From contig JARFIW010001187.1 in assembly GCA_036346225.1 (NCBI GenBank), positions 62,001 through 126,000 on the forward strand: 64,000 bases of DNA. Direction: 5' to 3'. Below, in pieces: positions 35,301 to 45,313 of the stretch. Position numbers and translations under genes: made by a program. A model generated the notes under the pieces. It was not told where the DNA came from. It ran no database searches and saw only the letters and a program-made list of their open reading frames with translations. The first letter of the stretch is position 1, and each line of letters begins with the position of its first letter. The DNA comes from Platerodrilus igneus (Eukaryota > Arthropoda > Insecta > Coleoptera > Lycidae).

Positions 35301-35846
35301 AATAGCAATTGCTCAGATTTAAAATGTTTATTGACCGCTTTGGACGTTCTGAACATAGACGTTTGCAGTCTGGTCAACGAGGACCCCTTGGACGTGGTAT
35401 TGTAATAACTGTTGTCGACGGAGGGGGGTTACTTAGCCGAAAGATGATAGTGATTATGTTTCTAAAAAGTTTACTATTATTCTCGTAAATCGAGCATCTA
35501 CCCCACTGTCTAAACAGTGTGGAAGATTTCCAGCACAAGGTTTACAGTGCGAGAAATCAACGAGAAATCAACGTATCACACAGCTTAGTGGCCTCCTGTT
35601 GAAAAATCAAACTCACCAACGAAACAATATGATAAGCGCGTATCCGATGTGAGAGCATTTGTAAAGTTTTTTATGAAATTGAATACCACATCTGCAAAAA
35701 ACGACCAAGAACCTAGCTTCGCACTTTCATCGGTTTATCACCAGAAGATGTTAGAAATAAGTATTATAAGCCAAAACTCGAATTTACCCCAAAAATTCAA
35801 CTACAAACTGATGAACCGCTTAGTCTAGCTTTAGTATTACTGCGAC
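35300..35846 (+). other. Degraded stretch of the Polinton-like remnant
   Basis: No continuous frame. The last 200 bases read as a protein tail (LSPEDVRNKYYKPKLEFTPK) ending just before the integrase start, suggesting the 3' end of another element gene that I cannot name. Confidence 0.3.
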
Positions 35847-36610
35847 ATGAGTAACAAAATCATCGTAAAAGAATTGTTTAAACCGACTCGCAAAAATTTT
35901 CTGCGCCGGAATACTATCATTAAACCTATAAAAAGAAATCTCTTACAATTTCAACCTTACGCTCACGTTAATAAAGGTTAATAAAGGTTGCTTTTCAAAA
36001 CACGCTTTCGCTCGATCTTTAAGAAATATAACTGCACAGAAAGTTACTAATGCGATCAAGAATATTTTAAAAACGTTGCTACGGGAAAAGTTAACCTACA
36101 AACGGATATGTGCAAGGAATTTTGCAATAAATCGTTTAAAAATCTTATGTGAAAATATTAGATTAACCATTATTCAACAGATTCAGCGATCAAGGTTAGT
36201 ATGGCAGAACCACGTATCAGAACAATTAAGGGTATGCTGTACAAAAGATTCTATTTACAAGGAAGTTATAAATGGCTCAAAGTTTTGCAAAAAGTAATTC
36301 GGAAATACAACAACAGTAAACACCGATCTATAAGGATGTTCCGTATTGAGGTTGAAGCACATCCAAAAAGTTTAAACTTTTTGAAGATAGTGGTGCTACA
36401 AGTGAAAGGAACTTGCTTAAACTTGGAGATATGGTACGTAATTCAACACACAGGACCTGTTACTTACTTGCTTCAGGATTTAAATAATAAACCAATCTTA
36501 GGTACCAATCTACAAAGAGGAGCTGCAGGTTACGAATTCTCCAGACATTTATTTAGTTGAAAAAGTGCTTAAGAAGAGAAACAAGGAACGAGAATTGCTA
36601 AATAAATGAT
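35847..36610 (+). pseudogene. Polinton/retroviral-type integrase, decayed
   Basis: Starts at the ATG at 35847 with KELFKPTRKNFLRRN, matching the start of Polinton integrases. The centre (35970-36200), which should hold the first two catalytic acidic residues, is too degraded to read. From 36195 come RTIKGMLYKRF and VIRKYNNSKHRSIRM (core end). A chromo/SH3-like C-terminus follows (GPVTYLLQDLNNKPILGT; SPDIYLVEKVLKK after a shift near 36525), reading to about 36610. Confidence 0.65.
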
Positions 36611-36655
36611 ATGGGTTTAAAGTCGGAACATGGGAACTAAAGATATCATAGTTAT

Positions 36656-37185
36656 ATGATGTTTTATTTCAAATTTTGGTCATTTAAGAATCAACTCTTG
36701 AACGAGTATCATGTATATTTTGGGTATCCAGGGCTTCTAGTACAAGTCAAACAAATTTTTGTGAAAGAAATAGCTCTACTGAATGTTGGAACAGGTGAGA
36801 TATGGCACGAAATTCTGAATATGCCATTAGGAAGTGAAAACTTGGATGAGGATTTCCAAAAACATAATGATTTTTGTAAAAATCACCTACACGGATTGGA
36901 CTGGAACATCTCTGCGACCAATGAATTATCCGCTCAATATTTAAGGTTATTTTTGCAAGAAATGGTACCTTTAAATGCAACCGGTTATGTAAAAGGTTGT
37001 TAAAGAAGCACATTATTAGCCACTACCTTCCAGCTAACGAAGTTGTGAATTTTGAACACTTTGGAACTCTAAGTTTAAAGCAGTTACGAAAGAATAAGAA
37101 GTCTAACCATTGTCTTTTGCATTCAAAAAAAATTTTAAATTGTGTAAAGCAGAACGCATGTTTATTAAAGAATTGTATTTTTTAA
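36656..37185 (+). pseudogene. Unassigned protein in the Polinton-like remnant
   Basis: Two overlapping frames (36656-37003 and 36997-37185) join by a single shift near 37000. They contain VKEIALLNVGTGEIWH, HGLDWNISA and NATGYVKGC, and end in a His/Cys-containing stretch (FGTLSLKQL then CLLH). I have seen similar HG.W and YVKG patterns in uncharacterised arthropod proteins near virus-like elements, but the function is not known. Confidence 0.4.
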
Positions 37186-37209
37186 ATAAATTGTTATATG
37201 AATTTGATT

Positions 37210-37480
37210 ATACTCCCTGTATGTTTGTTGTGGTTTGTTTAGTATTCTTCTTAATCTTCTTTGGGGATTAAACCACTCATAATTAAAAATTAATTTTTGT
37301 TTAGTGTACTCAAACCAAATATTTCAAACATCAATAAATCAAAGTCACCTTCAATTTATGTCATAAATGTCAAACTTGAAGTTTTTATTATTTTGAAAAC
37401 GATCCTAGGTTATGGATCGAAACGTTAATAAAGATAATTTTAAAAACTATGAGTGGTTTAATCCCCAAAGAAGATTAAGA
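37210..37480 (+). mobile_element. 271-bp element with 12-bp duplication and hammerhead-like motif
   Basis: Flanked by a 12-bp direct repeat atgaatttgatt (37198-37209 and 37481-37492). It has a 33-bp perfect inverted repeat (37248-37280 with 37449-37481). Between them, ttgaaaa, a 6-bp stem CGATCC/GGATCG and GAAAC (37394-37423) resemble a hammerhead ribozyme core of the kind found in Penelope-like elements, with two core bases changed. It has no coding capacity. Confidence 0.55.
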
Positions 37481-37492
37481 ATGAATTTGATT

Positions 37493-38299
37493 CTTTTATT
37501 TAAAATGGTTTTATTAAAATATGTATTAAGAGCGGGTATGTATATAACAATTAGAAAAATGTTAATTTATGTAACCCCCTAAAGGTGTCTTGCAGCAATA
37601 GAAAATCACAGCCGGGTGGTGGTGCAGTGGTCCAGCTCATTTCTCAAGACATGTGCTTCAATTGTTCTTTTTCTATGATTATGTGTAATTGAAGCCATTC
37701 TTCATAATTACATACAGTAGTTTGTTTGTCCAACATCGTAGCAATAATTTATTGAGTCCCAAAGTCAGGGCATACTTAAGGACCACTTGTAGCAATACGT
37801 ATATCACCCACCTCTGAACATGTATCGATGGAGTCTCTTCTACTAACTGTTTTTTAAAGGCAACTCTTTCTATTTTGAAATGAGAGATTCATCTACAACA
37901 GTGTTTACGGACACCCTAACTAGTTGGATTTTAGTTTCCACCTGTTCATCAGCAAAGCTTCCATATGAGCCATGCAAACTTTTGGTATTTGGGCGATGGT
38001 TCTTAATATCATTCCATGATCCAGTATTTTCAGTAATGCACTAGGTGGCCCACAAACAAATTCACTTTTAAAGCAGTTGGTGCGCGCGTCACCATGGTGG
38101 TGATAATGTGTTGATCTGTTACAGAAATGTTAGTCGCTATGAACAGTTACACGGGAAAACAATGTGTCTTTTGCGTGGTTATGTTTTATGAGAATAGGGG
38201 TTCGTGTGTAACTGTTCATCGTCGATAATCAGCTGACTATGGTTTATGTAACATCATCCAGTGTCCTAGTTCTAATTTCGTTAAGCAATGTGTCAAACG
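37493..38299. other. Unassigned DNA
   Basis: AT-rich with short frames only; I recognise no gene or repeat. Confidence 0.3.
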
Positions 38300-38309
38300 A
38301 TTTGAGACA

Positions 38310-38613
38310 GTTCATTTACATTTCCAGTGCTCCACCTGTAGGTACTACATTGGCCAGGAGGCGAGTTTTTTGTTGCCTGGAAATTTAGAATTTTGCCGAA
38401 CCCTTGCCGTTCCAGGCAAGGTAGGATCTTTAACGTGCGTGACAACACTCACACACGGGACCTCCATTTAACCTCTCATCCGAACGAAGGCGTAATTTTT
38501 GTGAAAAATGCTCACCTGCCATTTTTCAAGCAGTCGGCCGTGTCGGGATTTGAACCCGCGACCTTGGGATCCGTAGTCTTACGCTTACTACATTGTTCCA
38601 CGGCGACGCAACC
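38310..38613 (-). mobile_element. tRNA-derived SINE, copy 3
   Basis: Flanked by a 10-bp duplication atttgagaca (38300-38309 and 38614-38623). Minus orientation. The tRNA-like head is at 38540-38613 with the B box readable as gggatttgaacc, and the LINE-like hairpin region is at 38330-38355. Confidence 0.9.
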
Positions 38614-38639
38614 ATTTGAGACAACAGGATCAGCACAAA

Positions 38640-39360
38640 ACATGCGACCTCAAGAACGTACAAGGGTTGTTCGAACTGGTGAAAACGTTGAGCGTGTAAG
38701 AACTTTGTCGGCTCGTTGATGGCCAGCGGCTCTTAGTTTGGGACGAACAACTGTGCAACGCATTTTACGTCTTGATTTGAAGTTACACCCTTACTAACTG
38801 CAACTAGTACAGGAGTTGAAGAAAACGGATTTTGCTTTTGTCTACATTTTGCAAGAGAGATTTGTATCGATTCCCTGAGAATTCTATTGAAATCAATCGT
38901 GACCGCTTCACTCAGCAAAGATTAAGGTTTGGGTTCGTATAGCATCGTGGAGTATCATTGGTCCCACATCTTTTTGAAGACTGTCGTAGCCGCACCATAA
39001 CCGTGCTACAGAACGCAGCTGTACCGTGCTGAGAGATTTTCTGTTTCCATCGCTGAAAGAAGTTCCAGGTTACAACAGAAGTACATGGTTTTAACTTTGT
39101 GATACCACATGCCACACAGCGAATGCTAACATCAAAACAGTGAAGGAAATATTTCTCCACAAGTTAATCTTGAGACGAGGGGACAGTTCTTCGCCTCCGT
39201 GTAGTTTTGATTTAACCCCAGCGGATTTTTTCTTATGGAAGTACCCTAAGAGTAAAGTTCTTCGCAATCGCGCAAGAATAATCGCTTACCTGAAGTTGAA
39301 TATTCGACAAGAAATTGCAATAATTTCGCTGCATACCTGTATTCGTGTCTACTAGAATCT
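38640..39360 (+). pseudogene. Mariner/IS630-type transposase remnant
   Basis: Readable through many shifts: an HTH-like ALSLGRTTVQRILRLDLKLHPY (38725-38795), WSIIGPTFF (38948-38975), and a catalytic end with SFDLTPADFFLWKY (39203-39245). It differs in sequence from the transposase at 29917-30987, so it belongs to a different family. Ends were not found. Confidence 0.6.
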
Positions 39361-39660
39361 ATAAGCTTGTTAGGAAGAATATGTGCACCGAAGAGTGCAA
39401 ATTTTAAGTTTCCACTCTGTATTTTTATATTGTTCTAAATAAATATTTGATAGCTGTTAATGGTTATGTTTCTAAAGGGTGTTAAAATGTGTATTATTTC
39501 ATGGGCCAAACCATACTTTCCAATGATTTTCGACTTCAACTTATACAAACAATAATATTCAATACACTATTTACTTATGCAATTTTTTTCCTAAAATCAT
39601 ATTAATAAATTTTAGTTCATGTTTGGTCCACTTTCGTTAGGGGCATGATCAGGAGAGGGC

Positions 39661-39958
39661 GTGGATCTTCATTTCGAAGTGTGCAGATTCAAGCGCTCAA
39701 TTAAGCCTTATAGTGTATGTCACAAGGTAACGGTGCCAAGGAAGGTTACTTCTATATGAACTCCTCCCATCAAGCTAGCAGGCATCTCTTTAGCAAAGTT
39801 AATAAAATTACTTTGCTAACAGCACGACAGCTTGGTAGAGCAGTGAGTTTGGTTGTCTAGAAGTAACTCTCCTTGGCACCGCTACCTTGTGACAGACGGT
39901 AATCCGGTTTAATTGGGTGTGTAAATCCCCACATTCTAAAGTCGTGATTCGAGTCCTG
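39661..39958. repeat. About 300-bp hairpin element (MITE-like)
   Basis: Arms of more than 100 bases (39661-39776 and about 39828-39958) are imperfect inverse copies, best at cacaaggtaacggtgccaag versus its inverse near 39872-39893. A small hairpin is at the centre (39790-39820). No frame. Confidence 0.65.
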
Positions 39959-39969
39959 TTTTGATTATA

Positions 39970-41008
39970 CCTTTTACGCAAATGGGCAAAACGTCTACTT
40001 CATTTGCTTTCAATATGACATAGTCCAAACGTAGAACATATTATTCAATCAAGACTCCGGCCGCGAAAACTTCCAACATGTTAGTTACTAGTTTAATGCT
40101 TGGTTTTTTAAACTTCTATTCTAAAATGTAATAGATATTCGCAAACAAACTCCAAGATTTAAAAAGCATGAACGATAAACCGATCTGTATTAAAATATGA
40201 AAATGCAAGCCACAGTGAGCTTATGTAAACACATACATCATCTAGTAAGTCGTTATAACTTTACTTTCTGTACTCTCTTAAACTTTTTAAATTGACGTTT
40301 CGATCAATGAGTTGCAACAAAGACGATGTACACTTGATTGATGTTAAAATTTTAGTACAGAGTGTTACGCTTTTTATTAAGAATACCTCTGTATTGGCTT
40401 CTCAGACTTTTATGTTCATGGACTTAGTTTTATTTGAATAATGAAAGTCTAATCCACATTTTTGAAGCTTTCTAGTATTCTTTCCGAACAGAAAAGTTCT
40501 ACGGAATTTAGTAGCTCAGATATCAAAAAAACTTCAGCTTCCTGTATTGATTATTCTTTAAAGGAATTTTTTATAAATTAATTAGAGCGTCAACAGAAAC
40601 TTTCTAAAGATTCTTACATCATGACTAGCGACAGTCAACTTTTATTTCTTAAAGTGGTCATATTGGATTTTTATAAATTTTAATGATATTTCTACCGAAG
40701 GAGGGCTGTTAAGGTAGTTTAACTAAGGCACCTTAATATTTCAAGCTTTTGTTAAAAACAGTGTCTTGCACGGCACCGATTCAGTTCAAGCTTAACTAAA
40801 CTTCGAGAGTATTAAGCAATTCGTAAAATTCTAGGGAATTTGTTGTTCTGTGGTATGTTGGCAATAATGAGATTTGACAATATTTACATTTCACAACCAC
40901 GTTATTCGCGTTTAATAAAATGATGCTGAAATGGGAAAACGGCAGAGGGGACTCAATTACATCCATCGGGAGAGATTTTCTTGAGCATGGCTTCGAAATA
41001 CCGGAACA
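39970..41008. other. Unassigned DNA
   Basis: AT-rich without supported genes. An antisense attgacgtttcgatc at 40291-40305 resembles the 3' half of a hammerhead-type motif but lacks the rest. Confidence 0.3.
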
Positions 41009-41016
41009 TATTAGAG

Positions 41017-41222
41017 TAGTGCTTCTCAACTTTTTTTTTGTTGCGGTACACTTTTAACAATTTCAAAATTTGGCGGCACACTAACAATAAAATAAGTTTA
41101 AAAGTAAGTATAAAAGTACATACAAAATAATTTTTATTGTTTGCATTTCTAAAATTTGACGGCACACTTCATGAATTTGGCGGCACACAAAAATGCCACG
41201 GCACAGTGGTTGAGAATTACTG
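41017..41222. mobile_element. Non-autonomous hAT-like MITE
   Basis: Ends tagtgcttctcaac and gttgagaattactg form imperfect terminal inverted repeats of the CAGTGGTTCTCAA type common in hAT elements. They are flanked by an 8-bp duplication with one mismatch (tattagag 41009-41016; tattagaa 41223-41230). The interior repeats the ggcggcacac motif. Non-coding. Confidence 0.75.
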
Positions 41223-41244
41223 TATTAGAAAATAAAAAACTGAC

Positions 41245-41502
41245 GTGGTGACTAAGAAAAAGATGTTGTTGAGGAAAATTGCATCGAAGTTGTCGCAATT
41301 GTTCCGAATGGTATTGACAAAAGCGTTGACTCCTATAGAAAATTTTGCAAAAATTTTAAAAAAAGAGCAGAGGAAAAGAAAAAACGAGGGCAAGATGAGA
41401 ATGCCTCGCACGGATGGTGGGCCGTTTAAACAAGAAACAAATCTCTCCGAATACCTGCTTTTGTCAATAATTAACAGTATTTGGGTTAGAAAACTCAGTT
41501 GA
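41245..41502 (+). pseudogene. Myb/SANT-like DNA-binding domain remnant
   Basis: The C-terminal part (ILKKEQRKRKNEGKM, DGGPFKQETNLSEYLLLSII) resembles zeste/Harbinger-associated Myb/SANT-like domains, whose linker typically reads KKT-GGGP then a LSE..LLSII helix. The N-terminal helices are weak. It begins with a GTG-like start, so it is a fragment, not a complete gene. Confidence 0.35.
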
Positions 41503-41930
41503 TGCTGACAAGAATTCAGCATGAGGTGGGTTAACGAGTATATGAATGATAAATTATAAAATGCGCGTTTCGTAGGTTGACAAGATACAGTGGTCTCTAC
41601 ACCGAGCAAGAAAGCGTCCGTTTATGAAATATCGTTATTAGACGAAGATAATGCACCATATTGTATAATGAATAGAGGAGATCGGTCTGGTAATGAGGTA
41701 AGAGTTTAAACTTAGAGAATATCAAATCTGTTCCAATTTCAAACTATTTAAATTTGATCTAGGTAAAAAAAGAAGTATATGCAATTTAACAGACGCCATT
41801 CAGGAAAACGACTAGAAATATTACATCCCAAGCGATCTCAAGAAAACTCCCTCTGTCTAAGTGTAAGGTTTGTCCAAATTCGGCATGTCCCCAAGCTAGA
41901 AAGTACTAGTTGACAAATAAATAAGCCTAT
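41503..41930. other. Unassigned DNA
   Basis: Short open segments only; nothing recognised. Confidence 0.25.
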
Positions 41931-42660
41931 TAAATTATGAAAGTCTACTTCTTTTTCTTCAACTTAAGCTTTCGAGAATTTATTTTTCCTCGGGAGTAAC
42001 TAAATGCATACAATGGTAAACTAATAAGTAAATTTTAAAAGTTAAATACCTACGAATGTGAGATTTGAATTAAATTAAAAATATTAATTCTAAATTACAA
42101 AAATTGGTTTTAAAATTTTGAAAGTATAAATGTCAATGTCAATGGCTACTATAACATTAGGAATAGCCATATAAAAATAATAATTCCTTGGATCAATTTT
42201 AATCATTAAACCAATAACATCTGTGACCAAAAACCCTACAATTAAAATAGCACAAAAAATGTCAAATTAAGCAGCAGGTTTTACACTAGAATCAAAAATG
42301 TAACTTCAAAACAACTAAAATATAACATAGTAAACAAAGTTCCTTGTTTTAACTGTATTCAATGTTATATGGATATGATTAAAATTGATCCAAGGAATTA
42401 TTATTTTTATATGGCTAATCTTAATCTTGTAGTACCTATTGACATTGACATTTATACTTTCAAAATTTTAAAACCAATTTTTATAATTTAGAATTAATAT
42501 TTTTAATTTAAGTCAAACCTCACATTCGTATGTACTTAACTTTCAGAATTTATTTATTTGTGTGCCATTGTATTTATTTAGTTATTCCTGAGGAAGAGAA
42601 AAATAAATTCTCGAAAGCTTGATTTGAACAAAAAGGAGCAGACTTTCATAATTGCTGCAA
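41931..42660. repeat. Inverted pseudo-LTR-like arms of a Penelope-like element
   Basis: 41931-42210 and 42370-42660 are inverse copies (gatccaaggaattattattt; tgacattgacatttatactt; attctcgaaagctt). In the right arm a hammerhead-like core CTGAGGA (42588-42594) precedes a short stem (GAGAA/TTCTC) and GAAA (42613-42616). In the left arm the corresponding antisense core is changed. Penelope-like elements commonly carry inverted or tandem pseudo-LTRs with hammerhead motifs, which fits the coding fragment next door. Confidence 0.6.
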
Positions 42661-42719
42661 TCCCCAATAAATTGTATAATTTTAAATTAATATTTAGCAA
42701 ATAAAACTTGAAGATTATA

Positions 42720-43380
42720 TGTACAATATGTGATTATTTCAAAACATAGAAATAGGATATGGTAGACAGATGGTCCAAAATTTCGAAGAATTCTCAAATA
42801 ACTGTTAAATTGGCAAAAGGCAAGAATAGAATCCATTTTCTAACCAAATGCAAGACGAACAACATCTTTCCAAAACACATTCGCATTTGCATTGATAAAA
42901 TTGACGATATTTTTTAAATTAAACATGCCACTATGGGTAATATTATCAAACTAAAGTACAAAATCATCAACCTAGAAATTAGAATTACTCAACAGAATTT
43001 GTTATATTTGGAAAAAAGGCAAGAAGACCTCACAAATATTATCAATCACATCTTATCCGTAGATATATGGTTCAAATTTCAACGTTGAAGCAATCTAAAA
43101 TTCAACAAACATTTCCACAGCATTAAAACAACTAACATAAAAAATGTAAGTACCTCGGTGAAACTAAAGGAAACAAAGTTCAAGTTGAAAGTGAATGGTT
43201 TAAAAATTTAACGAATATAAGCATACCAGATATAGTACGTACATGCTTAGCACTTGGACCAAAATTTTGCATTCAGCCGTTTATTCAAGATATATCCATT
43301 CCACAATTATTAGCAGAAGTAGAAATAATTACGAAATTACCTCGAAAAGGAAATACCTATAACAAGAACTAAAATCGCTA
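42720..43380 (+). pseudogene. Penelope-like reverse transcriptase, N-terminal fragment
   Basis: Readable with several shifts: a charged helical region (IIKLKYKIINLEIRITQ, KRQEDLTNII) and then VNGLKNLTNISIPDIVRTCLALGPKFC-type sequence (43192-43270), including LGPKF at 43253-43267. An N-terminal segment with a .LGPKF motif before the fingers is characteristic of Penelope-like RTs. The RT palm and GIY-YIG endonuclease are absent. The piece ends at a repeat (cataattgctgcaa) also present at 42647, followed by the TA tract. Confidence 0.55.
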
Positions 43381-43413
43381 ATTTTCATAATTGCTGCAAA
43401 CCCCAATAAATTA

Positions 43414-43426
<13 letters not shown>

Positions 43427-43463
<37 letters not shown>
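43427..43463. repeat. (TA)n tract flanking LTR copy B
   Basis: About 36 bases of TA repeat directly left of the LTR; a shorter TA tract lies on the other side of that LTR at 45296-45313. Confidence 0.9.
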
Positions 43464-43466
<3 letters not shown>

Positions 43467-45295
43467 TGATATGATAACGTTTTCTATAACTCCACCTCTC
43501 TGTGTTTTCTAATCAAATTTAAATCTCACTAATTTTATTATTATGCCACGGCTAGCTTTTATTATCTACACAGAGTGCACAACGTTACGATGATCAATTT
43601 TTTTTTCCACCCCTTTCTGATTACCTATTTGTTCGAATTATAAAACGAAGTCAATTAATTTCATATAATGAAAAGAAATATTATTTACAACTTTCGAAAA
43701 ATATTAAAATACACCTTTCAATCAATCAATATCATATGTATCATTTATCCCTAACTTTATGCTTTGAAATCAATCTAAAGTCACCAAAAACTACCCAAAG
43801 AAACCTCGAACGTTCTAGATCCCTTTATTATATTACGTGCTTTTAACGAATGCAATGTTTGTTGCCGACTTCGTTACACTTTTTATATCAATTGAATAAA
43901 TTCAGGATTGGAATTTAAATAAAAAAAAATATTTTAAAACTAATTAGATCTGACCTGCTACAGGTTGTTCTTCGGATTGTGGATCGACAGCCCTTTGTTG
44001 TCCTCATTCATTTATCACTGCTCTGTTTAGTTGAACTCCTCGTTTTCCATAAATTACATCGTGCTTCTTTATTGATTCTCGAAACTCAAAATTGTACCAG
44101 AATTGTACCAAAATCGTCGACGCTGATTTGAAATACTATATTAATCCATTTAAAATCTCCCCACATTCGAATTATTATATCTATCCACACATTTAAAGTA
44201 TTATACCATCCATTCAAATTATAAAAAAAAATTTACCATAGATTCGAAATATTCTCATCACATTCGAAATTATTATCAACCAATTAGGAACGTTATACCA
44301 TCCCTTCGAAATATCCACACCTTCGAAATATTATTATCACATTCGGAGCCCTATTATTATATTATTAGTTTAAATAAATTACCCCAAATTCTACTCACGT
44401 TAAACGGCAAAAGAAGTCTTCATATTTGTAGCACTATTATCACTTGATATATTTTATTAAATATTACGCGTGACTTTTTGATTTACAGTGGCGCAGATTC
44501 GTCCTGCTTGAGTTTTAAACTGAACTCTCTTATCACTGTTCGTTGTTAAATATAGGCTCTTCCCTCTTGCATGTGGGTTGGGTTTTCAACAAGTCTGGTA
44601 GATATCTTAACCAATAAGGTTTTTGTATTTCCTGCATCTTGAAGTGGTTTCTGATGTAATATACTTGGCTTTCCGTGTAATGTGTTTATTTGATACCTTA
44701 TTATTCGCTATCTTGACCATACGTTGTTTTGTTTAGATATAGCGCTTTCCATATTATACAAACATACATGATGTAACTTCAATTTTACTTTCGTTTATTT
44801 ATTTTTTTGAAACAGCGTTTTCTTATTAAAATGTTTATTACTTCTGCGTAATTGCGTAAAGCTTTGTTGGGTTTTATCTCTTATCTTTGTATTATATTAT
44901 AACTAATTAGAACACTTCTCAACGCGTGTTTAATTACATTTACCGTCATCTTCTCCTGAATAAGCGTACTTTTACTGAAAGATATTCTTATTTGCATTAC
45001 TTAAAATTAATAAAGATCTATATACCGAGTGTTGAATACTTGTTATTTACTTAATGTATGAATTACCTATTTTCCTGCTAAAAACTAGTACTGTTGTTGT
45101 AAGATATGCGTATTCGCATTGTTTAAAGCTAACTATGATCTATATACAGGGTGTTAAATGCTTACTATTTACATAATATCCAAGTTACTTAATCTTCTGC
45201 TAAATAAATGCAGTTTTCTGCTTTCTATTGCAATTTATGGTTACCGCACGACTCTTGCTACTCAATACACCCCTAAACAACCCTCTATCACAGCA
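43467..45295 (-). repeat. Solo LTR copy B of the 1.8-kb LTR family
   Basis: 1829 bases, minus orientation, TGCTGTGATA-type start at 45295 and TATCATATCA-type end at 43467, same termini as copy A. TA-rich sequence on both sides and no internal region indicate a solo LTR. It shares with copy A the tandem duplication of about 120 bases (about 44980-45200). Confidence 0.78.
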
Positions 45296-45313
45296 ATATA
45301 TATATATATATAT

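Larger units (their letters stand above)
27513..37197 (+). mobile_element. Polinton/Maverick-like (virus-related) remnant, interrupted by LINE B
   Basis: Plus-strand fragments in order: a penton-like capsid piece (27628-28204, resuming at 34507), a hexon-like capsid piece (34801-35300), an integrase (35847-36610) and an unassigned protein (36656-37185). Capsid-like genes together with a retroviral-type integrase of this kind are the signature of Polintons/Mavericks and adintovirus-like elements. DNA polymerase B, ATPase and protease genes and terminal inverted repeats were not found, so this is a partial, decayed copy. The left limit is not known; 27513 is where the SINE duplication ends. Confidence 0.55.
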
